From VRUE01 sp963788975 (GTDB lineage: Bacteria; Actinomycetota; Thermoleophilia; Solirubrobacterales; 70-9): a stretch of 64,000 bases of DNA. How positions within the stretch are numbered: the first letter of the stretch is position 1; the number at the start of each line of letters is the position of its first letter. The notes under the pieces were generated by a model. That model did not search any database. It was not told the DNA's origin and worked only from the letters and a program-made list of their open reading frames with translations. Shown here in pieces: positions 9,128 to 18,193 of the stretch. Location of the stretch: positions 620,001 to 684,000 of the forward strand of contig CAWBIJ010000004.1 in assembly GCA_963788975.1 (NCBI GenBank), read 5' to 3'. A program made the position numbers and the translations under genes.

Positions 9128-9739
9128 ATGTCGTCCACCCCTGGGATCGACGCGGCGATCGAGCGGTCGGGGCTGGTGCGGGAAGCGTTCGAGACCGCGC
9201 GGGTCGCACATGCCGGCCAGTTCCGCAACGGCGCCGAGCGGTTCCCCTACATCGACCATCCGCGTGTAGTGGCGGAGCGACTGGCGGAGCACAGCGTCCC
9301 CGACGAGGTGCTAGCGGCGGCGCTGCTGCACGACGTCGTCGAGGACACCGAAACGGAGGTCGACGAGCTGCGCGACCAGTTCGGCGACCTGGTCGCCGAA
9401 CTGGTCGCGGCGATGACCGAAGACGAGGCGATCGAGGACTACGAGGAGCGCAAGGCCGAGCACCGGCAGCGAGCCGCCGAGACGGGCACGGAGGTCCTGG
9501 CGATCTACGCCGCCGACAAACTGACCAACCTGGCGACGCTACGCGACGCCTACGCGGTGAAGGGCGAGGCGGTCGCCGAGCAGCTCAGCGTCCCGCTGGA
9601 CCTCAAGGTCTCCGTCTGGGAGGCCGACCTCGACACCCTCTTCGAGAGGGTCCCGGATCACCCCCTCGTCAAGCAGTTCGCCGATGAGATGGTCGGCTTC
9701 TGGGGAGATCGCGTCAGCGACGTTCGCGCTTCAGGCTGA
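9128..9739 (+). CDS. HD-domain hydrolase, (p)ppGpp-hydrolase-like
   Basis: A 203-residue protein that is essentially one HD domain of the SpoT/MESH1 type. The histidine in RVAHAGQFRNG is followed by YIDHPRVVAERL, the HD pair in AAALLHDVVEDTETEVDEL and the final aspartate in YAADKLTNLATLRDA. This is the arrangement of Mn-dependent hydrolases acting on guanosine 3'-pyrophosphates or related nucleotides. No synthetase or TGS domain is attached. A small alarmone hydrolase is the best guess, a different nucleotide the alternative. Confidence 0.82.
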   Translation: MSSTPGIDAAIERSGLVREAFETARVAHAGQFRNGAERFPYIDHPRVVAERLAEHSVPDEVLAAALLHDVVEDTETEVDELRDQFGDLVAELVAAMTEDEAIEDYEERKAEHRQRAAETGTEVLAIYAADKLTNLATLRDAYAVKGEAVAEQLSVPLDLKVSVWEADLDTLFERVPDHPLVKQFADEMVGFWGDRVSDVRASG

Positions 9740-10199
9740 GCCTGCGCTGCAGCGGCAGCGCGTACCAGAGCAGCGCGAAGGCGAGTAGGGCGCTGGCGCT
9801 GGCGATCACAGTCGCCGCTGTGGTGAAGAGCAGGTCGGTGACCAGCATGATCGCCCCGGTCATCGCTAGGGCGAGGCAGCCAAGACCGGCGATCGCGAAC
9901 TTGTTGGCGACGATGAGCAGCTCGTCCTTCTGCTGCATGCGGAAGGTCAGGCGGTGGTAGGCAGAGGGCGAGATCAGGAGAGCGGCGGAGAGCGCCGTGA
10001 GGATCAGAACCGCAAAGTAGAGCCACTTCTGGAACTGGGTGATTTCGGTGAACCTCTGCTGAAACGGGACCGCGAGTAGGAAGGCGAAGAGGACCTGGAC
10101 GCCGGGCAGGGCGACGCGCAGCTCCTGCAGCAGCTCGCTGAGGTTGCGATCGAGGCGTTCCGCCTCGCTCTCCTCCCTCCCGGATGATCGCTCCCCCAT
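9714..10199 (-). CDS. DUF6328 family membrane protein
   Basis: A 161-residue protein with the family's hallmark start ERLDRNLSELLQELRVALPG, then four hydrophobic segments: VQVLFAFLLAVPF, LYFAVLILTALSAALLI, GLGCLALAMTGAIMLV and ASASALLAFALLWYAL. The charged N-terminus is probably cytoplasmic. Function unknown. It overlaps the 3' end of the HD gene by 26 nt on the opposite strand. Confidence 0.8.
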   Translation of the reverse strand: MGERSSGREESEAERLDRNLSELLQELRVALPGVQVLFAFLLAVPFQQRFTEITQFQKWLYFAVLILTALSAALLISPSAYHRLTFRMQQKDELLIVANKFAIAGLGCLALAMTGAIMLVTDLLFTTAATVIASASALLAFALLWYALPLQRRLSLKRERR

Positions 10200-10236
10200 G
10201 GGCCCCCACGATACCCGCGGTAACTGCGCTCACACG

Positions 10237-10242
10237 TAGGAT
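10237..10242 (+). promoter_or_regulatory. -10 box (TAGGAT) of a probably leaderless operon
   Basis: TAGGAT ends seven bases before ATG 10250, with no Shine-Dalgarno. It would drive the phosphorylase/amidohydrolase pair. Confidence 0.4.
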
Positions 10243-10249
10243 CGCGGCA

Positions 10250-10924
10250 ATGGGACGGCTGGCGGTGATGCTCGGCAGCAACGCGCTCGGCCCCGAGGGC
10301 GAGGCACTGCTCGCGGCAGCCGCCGAGCGGGATGTGGCAGTGATGCAGCGCCACCGAGGAAAGGCATACACCCTCCCCCACGAGATCGACCACGCCGCCA
10401 ATCTGCAGGCACTGGTGGACCAGGGCTGCGACCGGGTGCTCGCGATCGGCTCAGTCGGCTCGCTCAGCGTCGAGCTGCCCGTCGGCTCGCTGCTCTGCCC
10501 AGACGACTTCATTGCCCTCCACCTCGGCCCCTCGGCCCTCGACGACGCCCGGGCCCACCGCGCGCCGGGGTTCGACCCCGACTGGCGGCATCAGGTACTC
10601 GACGCCTGGCGGGCCGGCGGGCAGGAGCTGCGTCTGGGCGGCGTCTACTGGCAGGCAATCGGCCCGCGATTCGAGACCCCCGCCGAGATCAGGCTCATGG
10701 CCGCCCACGCGGACGTGGTGGGTATGACGATCGCCTCGGAGTGCATCGTCGCCGGTGAGCTTGGCTTCGCCTACGCCGCGGTCTGCGCCGTCGACAACCT
10801 CGCCAACGGCATCGGCACCGGTGAGCTCAGCGTCGCTGGTCTGGAGGCGGCTCGCGCCGCCAATGCCCGGCGTCTGCGCGACGGTCTGGAGGCGGCGCTG
10901 CCACGGCTGGAGGCGGCAGCTTGA
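10250..10924 (+). CDS. MTA/purine nucleoside phosphorylase family protein
   Basis: A 224-residue protein of the PNP/MTAP family. RVLAIGSVGSLSVELPVGSL is the nucleoside-site loop, YWQAIGPRFETPAEI is the conserved ribose/phosphate segment, DVVGMTIASECIVAGELG is the purine-binding block, and AAVCAVDNLANGI is the terminal motif. Members split purine nucleosides or 5'-methylthioadenosine with phosphate. The next gene, a nucleoside-deaminase-like amidohydrolase, overlaps by 4 nt. The pair therefore probably salvages methylthioadenosine or S-adenosylhomocysteine through an inosine intermediate. Confidence 0.88.
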   Translation: MGRLAVMLGSNALGPEGEALLAAAAERDVAVMQRHRGKAYTLPHEIDHAANLQALVDQGCDRVLAIGSVGSLSVELPVGSLLCPDDFIALHLGPSALDDARAHRAPGFDPDWRHQVLDAWRAGGQELRLGGVYWQAIGPRFETPAEIRLMAAHADVVGMTIASECIVAGELGFAYAAVCAVDNLANGIGTGELSVAGLEAARAANARRLRDGLEAALPRLEAAA

Positions 10925-12192
10925 GGGCGACGGGAAGCGGCGACCCGAAGCCGCTGGCCATCACCGACGCCACCTTCGACGGCGAGACGATCGGGCTGCG
11001 CTGCGAGGGCGGCAAGATCGCGGCGCTCGGGCCCGAGGTCGAGCCTGCGCCCGGCGACGAGACCATCGACGCGAAGGGGACGCAGATGGTCGAGCCCCTG
11101 CTCAATGGTCACACCCACGCCGCGATGACGCTCTTCCGCGGCTACGGCGGCGACCTGCCGTTGATGCGCTGGCTGCGGGAGAAGGTCTGGCCGATCGAGG
11201 AGAGGATCGAAGCCGAGGACGTCTACTGGGGCGTCCGGCTCGCCTGCGTGGAGATGATCCGCACCGGGACAACCCGCTTCTGGGACATGTACTGGCAGCC
11301 GGGCGCCACTGCCCGCGCCGTCTTCGACTCGGGCCTGCGAGCGAAGATCGGCGCTCCTCTGATCGACCTCGGCGACAACCCCGCAAGGCTGCGCGAGGGC
11401 GCCCTGCGCAGCCTCGGGGAACTAGAGGGGCTCGGACCCGCGGTCACTCCGGCGCTGGCGCCGCACGCGATCTACACCGTCAGCGAGGAGTCGCTTCGCT
11501 GGATCGGCGAGCTGGCGGCCGAGCGCGACCTGCCGGTCCAAATCCACCTCTCCGAGACCGAGCAGGAGGTGAGCGACTGCATCGCCACGCACGGGCTGCG
11601 CCCCGCCGCCTACCTCGACCAGGTCGGGCTACTTGGTGAGCGCACTGTGCTCGCGCACGGGGTCTGGCTCGATCGCGCCGAGCTGGAGCTGATCGCCGAG
11701 CGGGGCAGCACCGTGGTCACCAATCCGGTCGCCAACATGAAGCTCGCGGTGGGCGGCGTCTTCCCCTACCCGGCAGCGCGCGCGGCCGGGGTCCAAGTCG
11801 GCATCGGCACCGATGGTGCCGGCTCCAACGACTCGCTCGACCTGCTCGCCGACCTGAAGGTGTTCGCGCTGGCGCAGCGCCATGCGAACGGCGACCCGAC
11901 CGTGCTGCCCGCCGCCGAGGCCTGGGAGATCGCAACTGGCGCAAGGGCGCCGCTACTTGGCGGCGAGCCCCTCGCAGCCGGCGCCCCGGCCGACTTCCTG
12001 CTGCTGCGCCGCGGCGCCTACGAGGTCGGGCTAGGCGACCTCGCCTCCGACCTCGTCTACGCCGCTGGCGGCTCGGTCGTCGACACCACTGTCATCGGCG
12101 GCCGCGTCCTGATGCGAGGAGGCGAGGTCGAAGGAGCTGCGGAGGTCGTCGCTCAGGCGGCGGGGCGCGCAGAACGACTCGGCATCGCCTGA
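10921..12192 (+). CDS. Amidohydrolase, MTA/SAH deaminase-like
   Basis: A 423-residue TIM-barrel amidohydrolase of the TrzN/MtaD type. The metal site is VEPLLNGHTHAAMTLFRG, then QIHLSETEQEV, VLAHGVWLD and the aspartate in GIGTDGAGSNDSLDLL. A C-terminal beta-sandwich segment follows (AGAPADFLLLRRG, VIGGRVLMRGGEVE). It likely deaminates the adenine ring of 5'-methylthioadenosine or S-adenosylhomocysteine. The start is TTG 10921 in a TTGA overlap with the phosphorylase stop, so the two are translationally coupled. Confidence 0.88.
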   Translation: MRATGSGDPKPLAITDATFDGETIGLRCEGGKIAALGPEVEPAPGDETIDAKGTQMVEPLLNGHTHAAMTLFRGYGGDLPLMRWLREKVWPIEERIEAEDVYWGVRLACVEMIRTGTTRFWDMYWQPGATARAVFDSGLRAKIGAPLIDLGDNPARLREGALRSLGELEGLGPAVTPALAPHAIYTVSEESLRWIGELAAERDLPVQIHLSETEQEVSDCIATHGLRPAAYLDQVGLLGERTVLAHGVWLDRAELELIAERGSTVVTNPVANMKLAVGGVFPYPAARAAGVQVGIGTDGAGSNDSLDLLADLKVFALAQRHANGDPTVLPAAEAWEIATGARAPLLGGEPLAAGAPADFLLLRRGAYEVGLGDLASDLVYAAGGSVVDTTVIGGRVLMRGGEVEGAAEVVAQAAGRAERLGIA

Positions 12193-13403
12193 CCCCCGCG
12201 CTGCGGGCGGACCAGCGCGACGTGTCCCGCCCAGGCGGCCACGATCCCGGCCGAGGCGGCGAGCAGTAGCGCCGCCCGCGGGTCGTATGCCTCGGAGAGC
12301 CAGCCAACGAGCGGAGCGCCGATCGGGGTCGAGCCGAGGAAGACGATCGAGTAGAGCGCCATCACCCGGCCGCGCATCTCTGGCTCGACGGCGAGTTGCA
12401 GAGAGGAGTTGATCGTCGCGGCGAAGGTCACCGCGGAACCGCCGAGCAAGGCCAGCACCGGGATCTCAAGCGCGAGGCTCGGCATCAGTGCCGCCAGCAG
12501 CGCCAGTCCGCCGAAAGCGAGCGCCGCGCCGGCGATCAGCCGACCGTCGGTGCGGCCGTGGGCGCCGGTGACCAGGGCGCCGACGACCGAGCCAACACCC
12601 ATCGCCGAGACCAGCGCCGCGTAAGCGGTGGCGCCGCCGTCGAAACTGAAGCGCGCCAGCAGCGGCAGGATCACCTGAAAGTTGAGGCCAAGCGTGCCGA
12701 CCAGCGCCATCAGGCCGAGCGGCACCGCCAGCTCCGGCGTGCGCAGGACGTAGCGGAGACCGGCTCGCACGGCGCCGCGCTCGCGGGCGACCTGCGGCGG
12801 CGTCTGCAGCGTCGCGGGCTCCATCCGCCACAGCGCCACGATCATCGCCGCGAAACTGAGCGCGTTGAGGGCAAAGCAGGGCTCGACCCCGGCCGTGGCG
12901 ATCAGCACCCCGGCCAGGGCTGGGCCGACCAGCCGCGCCGAGTGGATGAGGACGCTGTTGAGGCTGACCGCGTTGACGACCCGGTCGGCGCCGACCATCT
13001 CGATCGCGAAGCTCTGCCTGGTCGGGTTGTCGACCGCGTTGACCGTGCCGCGCACGAAGACCAGCGCCATCACCATCCAGGGCGCGACGACGCCGGTGGC
13101 GACGATCGCGAGCAGGGCGAGGGCCGGCAGCGCCATCAGGGCCTGGGTGACGATCAGCAGGCGGCGCTTCGCGAAGCGGTCGGCCAGCAGGCCACCCCAG
13201 GCGCCGAAGAGCAGGATCGGCAGGAACTGGAGCGCCGTCGTCATCCCCACCGCCACGCCGCTCCCGGTCAGCGAGAGGACCAGCCAGATCTCGGCGACCA
13301 TCTGCATCCAGTTGCCGGAGAGCGAGACGATCTGCCCGGCGAAGTAGCGGCGGTAGTTGGGAACGGAGAGCGAGTCGAAGCTGCGCCTGACCGCGGCGCT
13401 CAC
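12153..13403 (-). CDS. MFS transporter (DHA3-type efflux)
   Basis: A 416-residue transporter with about 12 hydrophobic segments. It starts VPNYRRYFAGQIVSLSGNWM and has the loop motif GAWGGLLADRFAKRRLL between helices 2 and 3. FVRGTVNAVDNPTRQSFAIE is typical of the DHA3/enterobactin-exporter-like branch. It probably exports a small toxic compound with proton import. Its start overlaps the MarR stop by 4 nt, so regulator and pump form one operon. The 3' end overlaps the convergent amidohydrolase by 40 nt. Confidence 0.9.
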   Translation of the reverse strand: MSAAVRRSFDSLSVPNYRRYFAGQIVSLSGNWMQMVAEIWLVLSLTGSGVAVGMTTALQFLPILLFGAWGGLLADRFAKRRLLIVTQALMALPALALLAIVATGVVAPWMVMALVFVRGTVNAVDNPTRQSFAIEMVGADRVVNAVSLNSVLIHSARLVGPALAGVLIATAGVEPCFALNALSFAAMIVALWRMEPATLQTPPQVARERGAVRAGLRYVLRTPELAVPLGLMALVGTLGLNFQVILPLLARFSFDGGATAYAALVSAMGVGSVVGALVTGAHGRTDGRLIAGAALAFGGLALLAALMPSLALEIPVLALLGGSAVTFAATINSSLQLAVEPEMRGRVMALYSIVFLGSTPIGAPLVGWLSEAYDPRAALLLAASAGIVAAWAGHVALVRPQRGGQAMPSRSARPAA

Positions 13404-13873
13404 TGCGATGCCCCGCGCTTCGCTCGCGGCTCTTCGAGGATCTGCTCGAGGATTGCGGCGGCGCGCTCCAGCGCCTCGAGGTCGGACGCGGGCAGGTCAC
13501 GCATGCGCCGCGCCAGGTAGGCGTTCTTGCGCCCGCGCAGGCGGCGCAGGCGCTCCCGCCCGGCGGGGTTGACGGTGACAAGGGCGCTGCGCCCATCGTC
13601 CGGGTCGGGAGCACGGTCGAGGAGACCGGCCTCCTCCAGCACGCGCAGCGTCCGCGTCGCCGTGGGCCGCTTCACCCGCTCGATCTCGGCCAGCTCGCTC
13701 GGCGTTAGCGGCCCGTGCCGCTCCACCGTGGCCAGCGCCGAGGCGGCTGTGGGCGTCAGCTCGGCCCCTCCCCCAGCCGCCTCCTGCCGCAACCGTCGCG
13801 CAGTCCGCACGATCGCCATCCGCAACCGGGCGGCAGATTCAGTCAGAGAAGTGTCAGACGTAGCCTCGGACAA
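13400..13873 (-). CDS. MarR-family transcriptional regulator
   Basis: A 157-residue winged-helix repressor. LTPTAASALATVERHGPLTPSELAEIE holds the first helices, VKRPTATRTLRVLEEAGLLDR is the recognition helix, and PDDGRSALVTVNPAGRERL is the wing. It would bind DNA as a dimer and release on binding a small ligand, derepressing the efflux pump encoded 4 nt downstream. The start is TTG 13873. The palindrome at 13892-13906 lies 19 bases upstream and is the natural operator candidate, implying autoregulation. Confidence 0.9.
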   Translation of the reverse strand: MSEATSDTSLTESAARLRMAIVRTARRLRQEAAGGGAELTPTAASALATVERHGPLTPSELAEIERVKRPTATRTLRVLEEAGLLDRAPDPDDGRSALVTVNPAGRERLRRLRGRKNAYLARRMRDLPASDLEALERAAAILEQILEEPRAKRGASQ

Positions 13874-13891
13874 ATGCTTAGCCTCAGTAAT

Positions 13892-13906
13892 TAGTTTAGC
13901 AAACTA
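13892..13906. promoter_or_regulatory. Probable MarR operator (TAGTTT-AGC-AAACTA)
   Basis: A perfect 6+6 inverted repeat with a 3-nt spacer in an AT-rich island of GC-rich DNA, 19 bases upstream of the MarR start. Size and symmetry suit a winged-helix dimer. It also lies about 45 bases upstream of the divergent DUF2332 gene. Confidence 0.6.
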
Positions 13907-13938
13907 CCTTTGCCTGTCGAGCTCCTGGTGTTCGGACC

Positions 13939-13944
13939 TAGGAT
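13939..13944 (+). promoter_or_regulatory. -10 box (TAGGAT) of a probably leaderless gene
   Basis: TAGGAT ends six bases before GTG 13951, without a Shine-Dalgarno. The same hexamer precedes the genes at 10250 and 62056. Confidence 0.4.
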
Positions 13945-13950
13945 CTGGCC

Positions 13951-14985
13951 GTGACGGAATCGGCCGAGCAGGCGATCGCGGGGAAGCTGCGCTGGCAGGC
14001 CGACGCCTGCCGGATGATCGGCTCACCGCTCTACGGTGAGCTTCTGGACCGGGCGGCCGAGGACGCCGAGGCGCAGGGGCCCGTTTGGGACGTCTTGCGC
14101 GGGCACGAGAACGACCCGGAGTTCTCGGTGCTGGGCCTGCGAATGCTGGGCGGCCTGAACCGCATGGCTCTGAGCAGCAGGGCGCCCGAGCTGGCGTCCG
14201 CCTATGAAGCGGGCGACGCGGCGGCGGCCTGGGTGGCGCTCTATGAGACGGTGGAGCGGAACGTGGCGGAGCTGCGCCGACTGGTCGAGCTGCCCGTGCA
14301 GACCAACGAGGTGGGGCGCTGCGCCGGGCTCCTCTTCGGCTTCCTGACCGTCGCAGCCGAGACCGGCATGCCGTTGCGTCTTCTCGAGGCCGGCGCTAGC
14401 GCCGGCCTCAATCTGCGCTGGGACCGGTACGGATACGCGGCGGATGGCTTCTCCTGGGGTCGGAGCGACTCCACCCTGCGACTCGAGTTCGAGCTGGAAG
14501 GAGAGCCGCCTTCGCTCCCCGAAACCGTGGAGATCGCCGAGCGCCGCGGCTGCGACGCCACCCCGATCGACGCATCGACGCCCGAGGGCCGACTGACCCT
14601 GCTCACCTATATCTGGCCCGACCAGCGGGAGCGAATCGCTCGCATGGAGGCTTCGCTGAAGGTCGCCGCGGAGGTGCCGGCCTCACTCGACCGCGAGACC
14701 GCCTCCACCTGGACCGAGCGAGTGCTTGCCGAGCCCACGCCGGGACGGGCAACGGTCCTCTACCACTCGATCGTCAGCCAGTATCTGAGTGACGAGGAGC
14801 GCGCTCGCTTCTTCGATCGGATCCGCGCAGCGGGCGGGCGAGCCATCGCCGACGCACCACTCGCCTGGTTGCGTATGGAGCCCAACGACGATCGCGCCGA
14901 CTTGCACCTAACCATCTGGCCCGGCGGCGAGGAACGTCACCTCGCCCGAGTCGGCTACCACGGCTCTCCGGTCCAGTTGCTTTGA
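13951..14985 (+). CDS. DUF2332 family protein
   Basis: A 344-residue protein of DUF2332. Recognisable blocks are SPLYGELLDRAAEDAEAQGP near the N-terminus, LPVQTNEVGRCAGLLFGFL, the glycine-rich LRLLEAGASAGLNLRWDRYG, the internal LLTYIWPDQRERIARMEASL, and the C-terminal WPGGEERHLARVGYHGSPVQ. The central LLEAGASAGLNL resembles an SAM-binding loop, so a methyltransferase-like fold is possible, but no function is established to my knowledge. It is divergent from the MarR gene. Confidence 0.82.
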   Translation: MTESAEQAIAGKLRWQADACRMIGSPLYGELLDRAAEDAEAQGPVWDVLRGHENDPEFSVLGLRMLGGLNRMALSSRAPELASAYEAGDAAAAWVALYETVERNVAELRRLVELPVQTNEVGRCAGLLFGFLTVAAETGMPLRLLEAGASAGLNLRWDRYGYAADGFSWGRSDSTLRLEFELEGEPPSLPETVEIAERRGCDATPIDASTPEGRLTLLTYIWPDQRERIARMEASLKVAAEVPASLDRETASTWTERVLAEPTPGRATVLYHSIVSQYLSDEERARFFDRIRAAGGRAIADAPLAWLRMEPNDDRADLHLTIWPGGEERHLARVGYHGSPVQLL

Positions 14986-15070
14986 CTTTGCATTAAGTAA
15001 CTGTCACATCAGAGTGTCAATTGAGTCACATTCACTTTGAGGTGACGCTTTCGCCATAGCATCGCCGGCA

Positions 15071-15159
15071 GGAGGGTGAAGGGGATAGGTGTCCTCAGGC
15101 GGTCGACAACCGCCATGTCCGACAAACCATCGGATCCGGTTCGAGTCCGGCGCCCTCCG
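15071..15159 (+). tRNA. tRNA-like RNA with 8/4 fold (allo-tRNA/SelC-like), apparent anticodon GAC
   Basis: An 89-nt cloverleaf can be drawn by hand. The acceptor stem is 8 bp (GGAGGGTG with CGCCCTCC, one wobble). The D stem is 5-6 bp around an AGGT loop (15081-15096). The anticodon stem is GGCGG/CCGCC with loop TCGACAA (15098-15114). The variable arm is long (TCCGA/TCGGA). The T stem is only 4 bp (CCGG) with loop TTCGAGT. The discriminator is G and no CCA is encoded. The long variable arm and G73 are serine-tRNA features. The 8/4 acceptor/T geometry is that of the allo-tRNAs found in searches for selenocysteine tRNAs. Position 33 is C rather than the near-universal U, so decoding is uncertain. 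Confidence 0.6.
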
Positions 15160-15174
15160 CAGGAATCCCACGGA

Positions 15175-15268
15175 CGGGTTGAGTCTGGAGGCGGTCCACC
15201 TTGGTAGTCTCAATGGTGGTTGTCGGCCGCCTGCGGGGTGGTACCCCGCTTCGCCCAGACTCGACCCG
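15175..15268 (+). ncRNA. Three-way-junction RNA downstream of the tRNA-like element
   Basis: A compact predicted fold. Closing stem P1 is 14 bp (15175-15188 with 15255-15268, one wobble). Arm P2 is AGGCGG/CCGCCT plus CCACC/GGTGG (15189-15232). Arm P3 is a strong hairpin, GCGGGG-TGGTA-CCCCGC (15233-15249). The 3' strand of P1 is reused by the terminator hairpin that follows. In addition, 15213-15233 can instead pair with 15096-15116 of the tRNA-like RNA over 21 bp. This looks like a switchable leader. I do not recognise the class. Confidence 0.5.
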
Positions 15269-15291
15269 CTCCGGCGGGTCTTGTCGTTTCT
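15263..15291 (+). terminator. Intrinsic terminator-like hairpin
   Basis: GACCCGC-TCCG-GCGGGTC, a 7-bp stem with a 4-nt loop, followed by TTGTCGTTTCT. It shares bases 15263-15268 with stem P1 of the preceding RNA, so the two cannot form together. It ends about 50 nt before the ion-channel gene. Confidence 0.55.
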
Positions 15292-15343
15292 AGGCCTCTG
15301 ACGTAGGTAGGCACAGGGTCGATCACGTCGAATCAGACGCGGA

Positions 15344-16150
15344 ATGGCTTCTGAGGCGATCGAGAAGACCGCGTCGTACGCGCCGGGGATGGACGCGCGC
15401 AGCACACGGGTCGCCGAAGTCCTCAACAGGCCGATGCTGGTCGCAGCGGCGTTGACCCTGCCGATGGTCGCGATCACCGAGTCCCAGCCGGGAGGCTGGC
15501 TGGAGGACGTTGCGAACCTCCTCAACTGGGTCACCTGGATCGCCTTTGCGATCGAGCTGGTCGTGATGCTCGCCGTCGTCCCCAACCGTCGCACCTGGCT
15601 GCGCCACAACCCGCTCAGCCCGATCGTCGTCTTCCTCACCCCGCCGGTGCTGCCGCCCGGCCTGCAGGGTCTCCGCGTCCTCCGCCTGCTGCGGCTGCTT
15701 CGCCTGCTGCGCCTGGCCCAGCTCACGCGCGAGGTCTTCTCGTTGCGTGGCCTGCACTACGCGGCGCTGCTCGCAGTGCTGACCGCGATCGGCGGCGGTG
15801 CGATCTTCGAGGCCTTCGAGAAGCACGAACAGCATCTCGACACCTGGGACGGCATCTACTGGGCGGTGACGACGATGACCACCCTCGGCTCCGACATCTA
15901 CCCGACGACAACCGGTGGCGAGATCGTCTCGATCGTGATCCTGATCGTCGGGATCGGCTTCGTCGCGTTGCTTACCGGCGCCTTCGCGCAGCGCTTCCTC
16001 GGCCCCGAGATCGCCGAAGTAGAGCAGGAGCTGGAGGCCGAGCAGGCCTCCGCCGAGATGATCGCCTTGCGCGAGCTCCGCAATGTCCGCGAGCAGCTGG
16101 CGGCACTGGAGATCGCGGTCGAGCGGATGGTCGACGAGCGCTCCCCCTAG
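15344..16150 (+). CDS. Voltage-gated-type ion channel with non-canonical filter
   Basis: A 268-residue channel. It has hydrophobic segments near residues 25-45 and 60-85, then an S4-like helix with regularly spaced arginines (LRVLRLLRLLRLLRLAQL). The pore helix is DGIYWAVTTMTTLGSDIYPT, with a final inner helix (IVSIVILIVGIGFVALLTGA) and a C-terminal coiled coil. The layout matches prokaryotic Kv-type channels. The filter, however, reads T-T-L-G-S-D (179-184) where potassium channels have T-V-G-Y-G-D, so ion selectivity is doubtful. It lies downstream of the structured RNA and terminator at 15175-15291. Confidence 0.85.
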   Translation: MASEAIEKTASYAPGMDARSTRVAEVLNRPMLVAAALTLPMVAITESQPGGWLEDVANLLNWVTWIAFAIELVVMLAVVPNRRTWLRHNPLSPIVVFLTPPVLPPGLQGLRVLRLLRLLRLLRLAQLTREVFSLRGLHYAALLAVLTAIGGGAIFEAFEKHEQHLDTWDGIYWAVTTMTTLGSDIYPTTTGGEIVSIVILIVGIGFVALLTGAFAQRFLGPEIAEVEQELEAEQASAEMIALRELRNVREQLAALEIAVERMVDERSP

Positions 16151-16155
16151 GGCGC

Positions 16156-18144
<1,989 letters not shown>

Positions 18145-18193
18145 CCGACTCCCTTTCCTCGCCGCTACCCTGAGCGAACGGTACCGACGAACC

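Noticed and set aside
15071..15159. Selenocysteine tRNA (selC)
   Set aside because: Acceptor and D arm look SelC-like, but the anticodon loop has no TCA, the T stem is 4 rather than 5 bp, and no selA, selB or selD is nearby.
15071..15291. tmRNA
   Set aside because: There is a T-arm-like 3' part but no resume codon with a tag peptide and no matching 5' half; the downstream pairing is explained better by a separate junction RNA.
15004..15726. 240-codon minus-strand frame and a 70-codon plus-strand frame over 15.0-15.3 kb
   Set aside because: Both are arginine/proline-rich translations of a structured RNA region and of the antisense of the ion channel; no start signal or recognisable protein.
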